DNA from: Halopseudomonas salina | GTDB taxonomy: Bacteria; Pseudomonadota; Gammaproteobacteria; Pseudomonadales; Pseudomonadaceae | NCBI RefSeq assembly: GCF_008641105.1 | Contig: NZ_VTTI01000005.1 | Location: forward strand, 110,069 to 174,068 | Length of the DNA stretch: 64,000 bases | Direction: 5' to 3' | Shown: in pieces, positions 44,624 through 55,000 of the stretch | Layout: every line of letters begins with the position of its first letter | Position numbering within the stretch: the stretch's first letter is position 1 | The notes under the pieces: generated by a model | Told to the model about the DNA's origin: nothing | What the model saw: the letters and a program-made list of their open reading frames with translations, nothing else | Database searches by the model: none | Translations under genes and position numbers: made by a program

Positions 44624-47600
44624 TCAGCGCCGGGCGGAGGAGCTTGTAAAGGTGCCCGAATTCGGAAACAGGTTTTCGAGCAATATGGGGCGCCCGATAT
44701 GGTAGCCCTGGGCGTAGTCCACACCAATGGAGCTGACCACGTCGAGAATTTCCGGACTGGAAACAAACTCGGCCACAATCTTCTTGTTCAGGAAGTGGCC
44801 CATTTCAGTGATGGAGCGCACCAGTGCGTAGTCGAAGTTGTCCGTGACGATATTGCGCACGAAAGTGCCGTCGATCTTGATGAAGTCGACCGGTAGACGT
44901 TTGAGGTAGGCATAGGATGATTGGCCCGTGCCGAAATCATCCAGGGAGAAACGGCAACCGATCTCTTTCATCTCGTTGATAAAGTCTGCAGCATCCTCGA
45001 GGTTGTCGATGGCCGCGGTTTCGGTAACCTCGAAGATCAACTTGTCGCGTGGTACATCAAAGCGCACCAGAGAAGCAAAGATAAAGTCGAGGAAGGAGTC
45101 ATCGTTGAGCGAGCACCCCGACAAGTTGATAGAGAAACCGCCAAACTCATCCAGCTCCTCCCTGTGCTCGGCCATCCAGCTGAGCACGGTTTCAATTACC
45201 CACCGATCCACCGCGCCCATTCGATTGTATTCTTCGGCGGCACGGATGAAATCGGCAGGCGGCAGGTGCTCGCCATTCTCGTCTACTACGGTGAGCAGGG
45301 TTTCGTAGTGCATGTCGACTGCCCTGTCGCTCTGGATGGGCTGGATTTTCTGACAGCGGACTTTCAGCAGGCCCTCATCCAGGGCGTGGTTGATGCGGGT
45401 GACCCAGGAAATCACCTCGTCGCGCTCGCGGAAACGGGTGTCACCCGGCTTGATCGTCTGAATATCCCGGTGGCCGGATCTTTTGCTCAGGTCTGCTGCT
45501 GATTCAACTGTTCTCAGCAGCTCCATAGGATCTACGGCATCGCCATCAACAGCCATCATGGCCACAGCGGACTGTATGGTAAAACTGTGCTCACCGCTGA
45601 CAAATCGACTGCGCTCCACAGCGTTTTTAAGCTGCTCGGCGGTCTGATGGTCCGCCTGACGGGATTGGGAGGGAAGAAGCACGCAGAACTGATCAACACC
45701 TACCCGTCCGGCAATAGCCTCCGGTTCCAGTTCAGCCATGATGGTCGCGGCGATATCCCGCAGGAACTGGTCGCCTACCTCATAGCCACAGGTATTGTTG
45801 ATCAGCTTGAACTGCATGATGTCGATGAAAATCAGGATATAGCGGTTCTTTCCTTCCCGAGCCTGGTCGACGCTCTGCGTCAACCAGCGGACAAATTCGC
45901 GGCGGGTGCGCAGGCCGGTCAGCGGGTCGTGCGCGGTTTCCAGCGCCAGCTTGTCATAAACCTTCTGGACCAGCGCGTCGAGCCCCTGTTCGAGGGCCGG
46001 CATGCTCTCGTCGTTGAGGATGCTGAGGCGGCCGTCGCGAAGTCGTTCGGCGACCTCTTCGAGCGTCAGTTCAGCGGCCTTCATACCACGATGGTTGCTG
46101 AATACATAGCGGCTGCACGCTTCGGCGACCCAGGCCAGATAGAGCAGCTGTGGCTCGGAGTCGGGCGCATTGCCTTCCAGCCATTGACCCACTTTCAGGT
46201 TGCGTGCGCGCTTGAGCCACCGTTGCAGCTGACGATCCTGTGCCCCGCCACCAGATGGCTCCTCCTGCAAGGGGCTGACAAACTGCACCTGATTGATTGA
46301 GGGATCATCCGGGTTGGCCAGTAACATTTCCAGGTTGCGCACCAGGGTCTTGTGACCCAGCCCTGAGTGGGGGATCTTTGACAGTCCCTTGGCGATCAGC
46401 CCCAGCAGCTTCTGCGAACTGAAGCGCAGACGGCTCTCGTCGTACGCCCCGGGCACGGTTCGCACCAGTAGTTGATCAATCACTACCAGGGTCATTTCCC
46501 ACGCCAGGCTGGAGACCCCTTCACGCAGGTAGCTGAGACGCATCAGCTCCTTCCAGCCATTATCCACCAGGTCGATTATCGGCTGGGCGACAGGCTGCGA
46601 TCCGAGCAGACGGTACAGCTCCCAGTCAATCAGCAGATTGGCCTGGACGATCCGCTGCTGGCCCTCACAGGCTTCGGTTACACGGGTCAGGTTGCGTTCG
46701 AAAAAGTGTTTTTCACGCCCAACCAGTTCGTCCAGACTTTCCAGAGCACGGGTAAAGCCGCTGTTATCGTCACCCTGGTCCTGCAGAAGGCTGGCAATGG
46801 TGTCGATAATGACGGGGCGGTTCTGGTTGATATTGATGCTGCGTCTGTCTGATAGCAAAGCCAGGTAGTTGACTGTCTGACGCGCCGGGTGAAAGTCTGC
46901 GGAGAACAGAGTCGGGTCCTTGAGCATGACCTTGAGGATCGGAACCTCGAGTTTGCGCAATTCATGTCGGAGGTCTTCGAGCACCCGTTCGTTCTGAACA
47001 ATATTGTCGAACAGTCCTTCGACCATGTCTGCAGAGTCACACTCATGGCTGCTGACCTTGCCATCTATCCCACCGGCTTCAAGCAGATAGCGCTTCAGGG
47101 CGCCGGGTTCATCCAGCCGTGCAGACCCTCTGAGGACGTCATTTTGCACCTGATGCAGCGCATCGAGCACTTCTATCTGGGGAGGACCCGACGGCGTAAT
47201 ATCCTCGACTGCAGGGCGGCTTGTGCCGCTGGGGGCGCCGGACAGATGGCGCTGCATCGACCAGAGACGGGATGCCGCGGTAAAGGCGGCCTTTATACGT
47301 CCGACCGGACTGCTTGCGGGTTGTACCTGGCCGCCAATGCTGGCGAAAGAACCTGTATGGCGGGTGGTGCCCGGGGCGTCCGCGTCGCCCCCGGTTCTTT
47401 GCTCTTCGACGATGGCTGTTGGGGTCAGTGTGGGTGCTGTTGGTTCCTGCGCCGTTGGCACATTGGAAACCCTGTCGGCCTGAGACGGATGCGCATTCTG
47501 GCTGGCCAGGTAGCGACTGACGTTGAGATCGGGCAGCACTCCGGCGTCGATCAGCAGCCCATTGAGTGCCGTATAGACAGCATCAAGCTCCAACAATATG

Positions 47601-48523
47601 ACTTCGTGAAAAACCTGAAAAATCAGCCTTAGTGCCTGGTTGCCCAGATGCAGATGGCGGATTGCATCTGCCAGGGCAAGCCCCAGAGCCGATGGCGAAT
47701 AGGGGTTACTGACCTCGGGAGTCTGCGGGTTCGAGAATGCGGCATCCAGGCGAAGCTGCAATTCGAGCAGTTGTGAACGCAGGTGTAGTTCCGCCTTGGA
47801 AATCGAAACGCGGACCACCAGCCAGTCTTCGAATTCGTCTTTCTCGATCAGAGCCAATGTCGACCGTGTATGTCCGGGCTGTTCGTCAGCGCCCACCTGG
47901 CCAGCCTGCGATATGCCGGTAAGGGCTAGTGCTTCGCTGGTAACCGAGTCGATAACCTGAGATCCGATGCGTGATTCCTGCACGTGCAGCAGGGCTCGGG
48001 CGTCGAGTAGTTTCTGGCGTCCATCGAGTGTTTTGCCTGCATCTGCTTCCTGGCCCAGCACATCGTCCAGGTGCTTGAAAAAGTGCGGCATATGGGTGTC
48101 GAAAAAGCGGCGTACCAACTGGTTTGTGCCGCCTATAAGGCTCGCTTGCCGTGCGTGGGTCAGCGGGCGCTGACCAGGGGTAGGATGCCAGTGCGCACTA
48201 TCGCTCGTTGCGGTTTGTTGCAACATGTCCAGCTGTGGAGGATTGTCCTGATGAAATCGCAGACCAATGCCATTTCCGGAAGCATGGACGATATGGACGG
48301 GGACCTGAGTGCGGTCAGCACCTCTGCCAAACAGAACAGCCGTATTGATAGTGCTGTTATCGACCAGTGCATGCAGCTGCCTTGTGCGACGGACGTCATT
48401 GAGCGAAAGCAGTAGTCCGCCCTGACTGAAATCCTTGATGCAGCAGCCAAAGTCCTCGATTCCATCGACGCGGAAGATGGCATCTATCGAAACACTCTGG
48501 CGCGCGTATCGCCTTTTATCCAC
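44624..48523 (-). CDS. PilZ - DUF1631 - GGDEF(degenerate) - EAL protein, paralogue 1
   Basis: 1299 residues. An N-terminal PilZ domain (about 1-110) has the RxxxR (RRYAR, 4-8) and DFSQGG c-di-GMP-binding motifs. DUF1631 occupies most of 140-850. The GGDEF domain (about 858-1020) has GVDQF at 942-946 in place of GGDEF and no inhibitory RxxD, so cyclase activity is unlikely. The EAL domain (about 1060-1290) keeps Glu1074 (in ETL), Asn1133, Glu1165, Asp1195-Asp1196, Lys1216, Glu1252 and Gln1272, so phosphodiesterase activity is plausible. The GTG start follows AGGA. A paralogue lies 7 kb away beyond prfC and glpD; tatD follows almost at once. Confidence 0.9.
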   Translation of the reverse strand: MDKRRYARQSVSIDAIFRVDGIEDFGCCIKDFSQGGLLLSLNDVRRTRQLHALVDNSTINTAVLFGRGADRTQVPVHIVHASGNGIGLRFHQDNPPQLDMLQQTATSDSAHWHPTPGQRPLTHARQASLIGGTNQLVRRFFDTHMPHFFKHLDDVLGQEADAGKTLDGRQKLLDARALLHVQESRIGSQVIDSVTSEALALTGISQAGQVGADEQPGHTRSTLALIEKDEFEDWLVVRVSISKAELHLRSQLLELQLRLDAAFSNPQTPEVSNPYSPSALGLALADAIRHLHLGNQALRLIFQVFHEVILLELDAVYTALNGLLIDAGVLPDLNVSRYLASQNAHPSQADRVSNVPTAQEPTAPTLTPTAIVEEQRTGGDADAPGTTRHTGSFASIGGQVQPASSPVGRIKAAFTAASRLWSMQRHLSGAPSGTSRPAVEDITPSGPPQIEVLDALHQVQNDVLRGSARLDEPGALKRYLLEAGGIDGKVSSHECDSADMVEGLFDNIVQNERVLEDLRHELRKLEVPILKVMLKDPTLFSADFHPARQTVNYLALLSDRRSININQNRPVIIDTIASLLQDQGDDNSGFTRALESLDELVGREKHFFERNLTRVTEACEGQQRIVQANLLIDWELYRLLGSQPVAQPIIDLVDNGWKELMRLSYLREGVSSLAWEMTLVVIDQLLVRTVPGAYDESRLRFSSQKLLGLIAKGLSKIPHSGLGHKTLVRNLEMLLANPDDPSINQVQFVSPLQEEPSGGGAQDRQLQRWLKRARNLKVGQWLEGNAPDSEPQLLYLAWVAEACSRYVFSNHRGMKAAELTLEEVAERLRDGRLSILNDESMPALEQGLDALVQKVYDKLALETAHDPLTGLRTRREFVRWLTQSVDQAREGKNRYILIFIDIMQFKLINNTCGYEVGDQFLRDIAATIMAELEPEAIAGRVGVDQFCVLLPSQSRQADHQTAEQLKNAVERSRFVSGEHSFTIQSAVAMMAVDGDAVDPMELLRTVESAADLSKRSGHRDIQTIKPGDTRFRERDEVISWVTRINHALDEGLLKVRCQKIQPIQSDRAVDMHYETLLTVVDENGEHLPPADFIRAAEEYNRMGAVDRWVIETVLSWMAEHREELDEFGGFSINLSGCSLNDDSFLDFIFASLVRFDVPRDKLIFEVTETAAIDNLEDAADFINEMKEIGCRFSLDDFGTGQSSYAYLKRLPVDFIKIDGTFVRNIVTDNFDYALVRSITEMGHFLNKKIVAEFVSSPEILDVVSSIGVDYAQGYHIGRPILLENLFPNSGTFTSSSARR

Positions 48524-48678
48524 AACTGAATCCTGATAACGACCGCTGGAAATTTCCTTGCGTTTCAGTCTAGCGCTGTTAGACCGGAAAATCAGTCAAT
48601 ATGCGAGAACGCATTAAATATTCACCTCTTCGGGTGATCTTTTGAGTGGCCTTCAGTTACAAATGGCGAGGCGCAGGA

Positions 48679-50262
48679 TCAGTGGTGCTCCCGGGTCGCG
48701 AGGAAGCGAATGTCTGGCCAGCGCTCCTCTGTCAGACCCAGGTTGACCCGGGTTGGCGCGAGGTAGGTCAGGTGTCCGCCGCCATCGATCGCCAGATTCT
48801 CCATCGCCTTGTTGCTGAACTCCTCGAGCTTTTTCTTGTTATCCGACTCGACCCAGCGCGCCGACCAGACGGTGACCGGCTCATATATGCACTCGACCTT
48901 GTACTCCTCCTTCAAGCGACTGGCGACCACATCGAACTGTAGGACGCCGACCGCGCCGAGGATAATGTCGTTGCTGCGCTCGGGGAAAAATACCTGGGTC
49001 GCACCTTCTTCGGCCAGCTCCTGCAGCCCTTGGCGTAACTGCTTGGACTTGAGCGGATCCTTCAGACGAACACGACGGAACAGCTCGGGTGCGAAATGCG
49101 GTATGCCGGTGAATCCAAGGCTTTCGCCCTGGCTGAAGGTATCGCCAATCTGGATTGTGCCGTGGTTGTGCAAACCAATGATGTCCCCAGCCCAGGCTTC
49201 TTCCAAGTGCTCGCGCTCGGCGGCAAAGAAGGTCAGGGCATCGGGTACCCGCAGCTCCTTGCCAGTACGCACGTGATGCAGTTTCATGCCCTTCTCGTAC
49301 TGGCCGGAACAGATACGCATGAAGGCGATACGGTCGCGGTGCTTGGGGTCCATGTTCGCCTGAATCTTGAACACGAAGCCGGTAAAGGCGTCTTCGGCGG
49401 GCAGTACAGTGCGTTCGTTGGCGGCGCGCGGCAAGGGTGGTGGAGCCCAGTCGACGATCGCATCAAGCACCTGGTCCACACCAAAGTTACCCAGGGCGGT
49501 ACCAAAGAATACCGGTGTCATCTTGCCGTCGAGGAAGGCCTGACGGTCGAAGTCGTGGCAGGCGCCCTGTACCAGTTCGAGCTCCTCGACGAAGCTGTCG
49601 TAAAGGTCGTCGAGATGTTCGCGGGCCTCGTCCGAATCCAGCTTGCTGATGATGCGGCTAACGGTGCGTTCATGCCCATGGCCGGTCTCGTACACGATGA
49701 TCTCGTCCCGAGTCAGATGGTAGACACCCTTGAAGTCCCGGTAGCAGCCGATGGGCCAGGTAATGGGTGCAGCCTTGATATTCAGTACCGCCTCGATTTC
49801 ATCGAGCAGTTCGATAGGGTCGCGTATATCCCGATCGAGCTTGTTCACAAAACTGACGATAGGCGTGTCGCGAAGACGACATACGTCCATCAGGGCAATG
49901 GTCCGTGGCTCCACGCCCTTGCCGCCGTCGAGCACCATCAGCGCCGAGTCGACCGCGGTCAGGGTGCGGTAGGTGTCTTCGGAGAAATCTTCGTGGCCGG
50001 GGGTGTCCAGCAAGTTGATCATGCATTCACGGTAGGGAAACTGCATGACCGAGGTACTTACCGAGATGCCACGCTGCTTCTCCATCGCCATCCAGTCGGA
50101 CGTCGCGTGGCGGTCGGACTTGCGCGCCTTTACGGTGCCCGCCACGTTGATCGCCTGGCCCATCAACAGTAGCCGCTCGGTGATGGTTGTCTTACCCGCG
50201 TCGGGGTGCGAGATAATGGCGAAAGTACGGCGTTTGGCGACTTCGGCGGCGTTGTTGCTCAT
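48679..50262 (-). CDS. prfC: Peptide chain release factor 3
   Basis: Translational GTPase RF3, which recycles RF1 and RF2 from the ribosome after termination. 527 residues with G1 [15 protein letters not shown] near residue 18, G3 [17 protein letters not shown]4 NKLD and the C-terminal domains typical of RF3. The family start [19 protein letters not shown] is kept. It follows glpD on the minus strand with a gap of about 100 bp. Confidence 0.96.
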   Translation of the reverse strand: MSNNAAEVAKRRTFAIISHPDAGKTTITERLLLMGQAINVAGTVKARKSDRHATSDWMAMEKQRGISVSTSVMQFPYRECMINLLDTPGHEDFSEDTYRTLTAVDSALMVLDGGKGVEPRTIALMDVCRLRDTPIVSFVNKLDRDIRDPIELLDEIEAVLNIKAAPITWPIGCYRDFKGVYHLTRDEIIVYETGHGHERTVSRIISKLDSDEAREHLDDLYDSFVEELELVQGACHDFDRQAFLDGKMTPVFFGTALGNFGVDQVLDAIVDWAPPPLPRAANERTVLPAEDAFTGFVFKIQANMDPKHRDRIAFMRICSGQYEKGMKLHHVRTGKELRVPDALTFFAAEREHLEEAWAGDIIGLHNHGTIQIGDTFSQGESLGFTGIPHFAPELFRRVRLKDPLKSKQLRQGLQELAEEGATQVFFPERSNDIILGAVGVLQFDVVASRLKEEYKVECIYEPVTVWSARWVESDNKKKLEEFSNKAMENLAIDGGGHLTYLAPTRVNLGLTEERWPDIRFLATREHH

Positions 50263-50360
50263 TGAGACCCTTGCTGAATAGCTGGCGTATTGAATTTAGC
50301 CGGCGATTATACCCCATAAGCCGGGTTGATCTCATGCCTGTGCCGCCATCTCTGCCCGGA

Positions 50361-51893
50361 TCAGGCGGGACAGGGTGTCCTGTCCAGTCGGTTGGCACTG
50401 GCCCGCTCGATGCAGGCACTTAGCTGAGCGGTATCGGCATGCTGAAGATGCAGGCCAAGCTTGGTTCGGCGCCACAATATGTCCTCAACCGTGATTGCCC
50501 ATTCGTGGGTTACCAGATACTCCACTTCTAGGGCATACAGACCAGCACCGAAATGTTCACCCAGATCGCCCAAGCTGGTGCAGTCGCGCAGCAGGTTCTG
50601 CACAAGCGTGCCATAGGTGCGCACCCAGCGTGCTACCAGTGTGGTTGGCAGCCATGGGCGGTGACGCGCGATATCTGCAGCAAGGGAGGCATGATCAGCA
50701 AAATCCCCTCCCGGTAAGCTGGCATAGCGTGTCCAGGCTGGCCCAGCCTCAGGAAAGAATTCGCCAAGGTTGTCAACTGCCGCCTCTGCCAGTTTGCGGT
50801 AAGTGGTTATCTTGCCGCCAAATACGGAGAGCAGGGGCGCCTGGCCAGGTGCAGCGTCCAGTTCAAAGCTGTAATCGCGGGAGGCTTTTTGCGCGGAGGA
50901 CGACTCATCGTCCATCAGTGGGCGGACCCCGGAAAAAGTCCAGACTACGTCATCTTCTCTCAGCTTTTCACGAAAGTGATCGTTGACCACCCTGATCAGA
51001 TAGCTGGTTTCGTCGGGGGAAATGCTCACTACGGAAGGGTCGTCCTGGTAGTCGACATCCGTAGTACCGATCAACGAGAAATCATCCTCATAAGGGATGA
51101 CGAAAACGATTCGCCCATCCTCGTTCTGGAGGATGTAGGCTTGCTCGCCAATAGCCATCCGCGGCACTACGATATGGCTGCCCTTTACCATGCGTATCTG
51201 TTTGGGAGCGGGTTGCTGCAAGGCATCACTGAACAGACTGCTGACCCAGGGGCCGGCTGCATTGATCAGGGCGCGGCATTGATGTTGGCTGGTTTTGCCG
51301 GTTGACAGGTCCTGCAGGGTCACATGCCACATTCCGTCTACCCTCTCGGCCCGGATACAACGGCTGCGGGTGCGTATCGTAGCGCCTTGCTGACGTGCGG
51401 CCGTAGCGCAGAGCACCACCAGTCGCGCATCGTCTACCCAGCCATCGGAGTATTCGAAACCACGATCAATGCTCTCTACCAGAGGGCTGTCAGGTCCGAA
51501 TCGCAAGCCGCGGGAGGCCGGTAGCAGTTCGCGCTTGGCCAGATGATCATAAAGAAACAGACCGATACGGATCATCCATGCTGGCCGAAGATGTGGTCGG
51601 TGGGGCAGGCGAAAGCGCATGGGCCACATTATGTGCGGAGCATTGCGTAGTAGCGCCTCCCGCTCGGCCAGGGCCTCACGTACAAGGCGGAATTCGTAGA
51701 ATTCGAGGTAGCGCAAACCGCCGTGAATCAGCTTGCTGCTGCGCGAGGAGGTGGCCGAGCCAAGGTCGCCCATCTCACAAAGCAGCACCTTCAGGCCTCT
51801 CCCGGCAGCATCCATTGCAATACCGCTGCCATTGACGCCGCCACCAATGACGATGACGTCCTCAATTTGCTGCGCTGACTGAAGCTGTGACAT
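50361..51893 (-). CDS. glpD: Aerobic glycerol-3-phosphate dehydrogenase
   Basis: FAD-linked dehydrogenase that feeds electrons from glycerol 3-phosphate to quinones. 510 residues with the FAD motif IGGGVNGSGIAMDAAGRG near residue 16, then SSKLIHGGLRYLE and VFGGKITTYRKLAE. The ATG matches family length; an in-frame TTG 12 codons upstream is less likely. An 18-bp palindrome lies just upstream. No other glp gene is adjacent, so glycerol uptake genes would be elsewhere. Confidence 0.94.
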   Translation of the reverse strand: MSQLQSAQQIEDVIVIGGGVNGSGIAMDAAGRGLKVLLCEMGDLGSATSSRSSKLIHGGLRYLEFYEFRLVREALAEREALLRNAPHIMWPMRFRLPHRPHLRPAWMIRIGLFLYDHLAKRELLPASRGLRFGPDSPLVESIDRGFEYSDGWVDDARLVVLCATAARQQGATIRTRSRCIRAERVDGMWHVTLQDLSTGKTSQHQCRALINAAGPWVSSLFSDALQQPAPKQIRMVKGSHIVVPRMAIGEQAYILQNEDGRIVFVIPYEDDFSLIGTTDVDYQDDPSVVSISPDETSYLIRVVNDHFREKLREDDVVWTFSGVRPLMDDESSSAQKASRDYSFELDAAPGQAPLLSVFGGKITTYRKLAEAAVDNLGEFFPEAGPAWTRYASLPGGDFADHASLAADIARHRPWLPTTLVARWVRTYGTLVQNLLRDCTSLGDLGEHFGAGLYALEVEYLVTHEWAITVEDILWRRTKLGLHLQHADTAQLSACIERASANRLDRTPCPA

Positions 51894-51931
51894 CGAACAG
51901 ACCTGATCGCTGATAAAAGTGTCGTTCAATA

Positions 51932-51949
51932 ATACACATCAATGTGTAT
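51932..51949. promoter_or_regulatory. Palindromic operator candidate upstream of glpD
   Basis: The sequence ATACACATCAATGTGTAT is a perfect 8-bp inverted repeat with a 2-bp spacer, located 39-56 bp upstream of the glpD ATG. Its size and symmetry fit a dimeric repressor site. It does not match the E. coli GlpR consensus as far as I can judge, so the binding protein is unknown. Confidence 0.5.
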
Positions 51950-52026
51950 CAGGGTCATGCGCCTGGATGTTACGACACCCTTAGGAGTGTTGCAGCGCAC
52001 TACGGCACGTAGCTTTGTATTGTCGT

Positions 52027-55000
52027 CTATGGCTCCAGATGTGGGCCGGGGACGCCCAGATGGTCCAGGAGCACCGGCAAACCGTGGACATGGCCCTGAG
52101 CGTAGTCGACACCAATCGCCGTGACCGTCGCCAGTATTTCCTGGTTGGATACGTGTTCAGCCACCACCTGCTTTTGCAGGTAATGACCCATCTCGGTAAT
52201 GGAGCGCACCAGGGCAAAATCCACATCGCTGCTGGTGATATCCCGTATGAAAGTGCCGTCGATCTTGATGAAATCCACTGGTAGCCGCTTGAGGTAGGAA
52301 TAGGACGATTGGCCTACACCGAAATCGTCCAGGGAAAAACGACAGCCGATACTGCGCATTTCAGCGATGAAGTCCGCGGCGTCTTCAAGATTGGCGACGG
52401 CGGTACTTTCGGTTATTTCGAAGATCAGCTTGTCGCGGGGTACCTGGTAGCGCACCAGGGCGTCAAATATGAAATCCAGAAAGGTCTCGTCGTTCATCGA
52501 GTGTCCGGACAGATTGATTGAAAAACCGCCAGACAGGCGCAATTGCTCAGGGTGCTCCATCATCCAGCGCAGGACAGTCTCGATAACCCAGCGATCTACC
52601 GAGCCCATGCGGTTATAGTCTTCTGCTGCTTTGATAAAGCCAGCCGGTGGCATGTGTTCGCCCTGGTCATCGATGACGGTCAGCAGGACTTCGTAGTGGG
52701 GCAGTTTCTGGCCACCAGCGCCGGCCAGCGGGGCGATCATCTGACAGCGCAGTTTCAGATTGTCGTCGTCAAGGGCGCGGTTTATGCGCGTAACCCAGGT
52801 CATGACCTCATCCAGCTGTTCGAGTCGCCCATCGCCGGGTAGTACCACCTGGATATCCTTGGAGCCGGCTCGTTTGGACAGCTCCGAGGCCGTTTCGACC
52901 GAGCGCAGGAGCTCCATGACCTTCTTGTTGCGGTGATCAAAACCGAGCATCGCGATGGCAGCGTGGATGACAAAACTCTGGCCGTTTTCGACAAAACGGT
53001 TGGTTTCTATCGCTGACTTGATCTCCACCGCAAGGCGGTAACCCAGGCTGTCTGAGGGCACCGGCAGCAACAGGGCGAACTGGTCTGCACCTACCCGGCC
53101 AATAATGGTCTCTTTCTCTTTCTCTTTCTCTTTCTCTGTGACAAGGTTTCCCGCGGTGCCAGCAATGGATCGCAGGCGTTCGGCAAGCTCGCGAAGAAAC
53201 CGGTCCCCGGCTTCGTAGCCACAGGTATTGTTAATGACCTTGAACTGCTGGATGTCGATAAAAATCAGCGTATAGGTCTGTGTGGCTTGGCTGGCCCTCT
53301 CAACGCATTGGGCCAGGCGGCGTGAGAATTCCTTGCGGGTCTGCAGTCCGGTCAACTGGTCGTGGGAAGAGTCAAACGCCAGCTTGTCATACATTTTCTG
53401 GATCAGTGCATCCAGCCCCTGATCCACTGCGGGCAGGGCAGCCTCATGCATCGGCTCCAGACTGCCGTCACGCAGGCGCCTGGCAACGTCATCGAGGGGC
53501 AGGGCGAGACTGCGGGTACCCTGGCGGTTGGCGAACATGAACTGGTCGGTGTCCTCTGCTACCCACAACAACTGCAGCAGTTGGGTTGGAGTTGACTCTG
53601 ATGTGACCTCAAACCATTGCCCGGTTTCCAGTGCCCGCGCGCGCTTTAGCCAGCGCAGGAGATGCTCATCAGTATCTGTCTGTTCAGCCAGACGTTTTTC
53701 CAGAACCTCGCTGTCCAGCTCGGCACCGGTGTAGTGCGCCATCGGGGTTGTAGGGGTGATGCCGGTATCTAGCAGGACACGCAGTGAGTCTGTGAGCGCA
53801 TCCCTGGAATCTGTCCCCTGGGACACCCTGGACAGTCCGCAGGCCACGGGTTCGATCAGCTCGCTCGCGGAGCCTGCGGGTAGCTGATCAGGAGCACGCT
53901 CGGGTTGCAGGTACAGAAGAATCGCCTGAAGCGCCTCGATGGTATCAGCAAACTCCTTGCTGTCAGCGCCCTGGCGTAGACATGCCAGGCGCATGTATTC
54001 CCGCCAGCCCTGCTCCACAATATCTAGAATGACTATGGGTATGGCCCGGTCCAGCATGTACGTCAGCTCGCGTTCGACCCGTCGTGTGGCCTGAGTCAGG
54101 CGTTGCTGACCAGTGCATTTTTCCCTGATGCGCTGTCGGTTCCGATCGATGATGCGTTGCTCACGCAGCACCAGTTCCTCCAGTGCGGGCAATGCCTGGA
54201 CGAACCCGTCGACATCGTCTTCGCTTCCCAGAATCTGTTGAATGGACTGACGGATCGGTTGGCGATTGGCGGTCAGGTTGATGCTGTCCTGATCCACCAG
54301 CAGCGCCAGATGGTTCATGGCCTGGCGGGCAGGGTGGGCGGGTGCATTGAACAGCTCGGGATCTGTCAGCATGATCCGCAACAGGGGGATTTGCAGGCTG
54401 TGCAGATCGTCCTGCAGGTCGTCGGCTACCCTTTCGCTGCTGGCGATGCTCTGGAACAGACCCTCGATCATCTCCACTGCGTCCAGCTCGCGCTCACACA
54501 TCATATGACCCGCCGGCGCCGCATCAAGCAGTTGCTGCCTTAGTGACAGGGGTCTGTAAACCGCGGCTGTATTCAGTAGTCGCGCCTTCATGTTTCCAAG
54601 CGCCAGCATCGTCAGCACAGCGCTTTGTTCATCAAATTCAGGCATTTCTGCCGCGGCATCCGCGGGCGCGTACCACGCCGAGTTTGAATCGGAGCGGCGG
54701 TGCAGGGAATTGAGCCGGGTGACAACATTGAATGCACTGGCAGGCACTCGGGGTGACGAATCGGCGGTTCCCGGCTGGTCTGCTACCTGGGGCTTGTCTG
54801 GTGGTATCTCTGTTGGGCCCAGCTGGCGTGGTAGCTCGTTGTGCGTGGCTTCGGAGCGCGCCTGGTCGGCCAGGTAGCGGTTCACATCCAGGCGTGGCAG
54901 CACCCGGGCCTCGGTAAACAGGGTGTTCAGTTCGGTGTAAATCCCCGGCAGCTTGTCCAGAATATGGCTTTGAAACACGCGAAACACCACTTCTAGCACG

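Noticed and set aside
44264..44896. A 210-codon plus-strand open frame across tatD and the EAL gene
   Set aside because: Antisense to both genes, with no motifs.
48622..48643. Hairpin TCACC/GGTGA followed by TCTTTT between prfC and the EAL gene
   Set aside because: The T run is on the plus strand, but both flanking genes are on the minus strand; a 5-bp stem is too weak to support.
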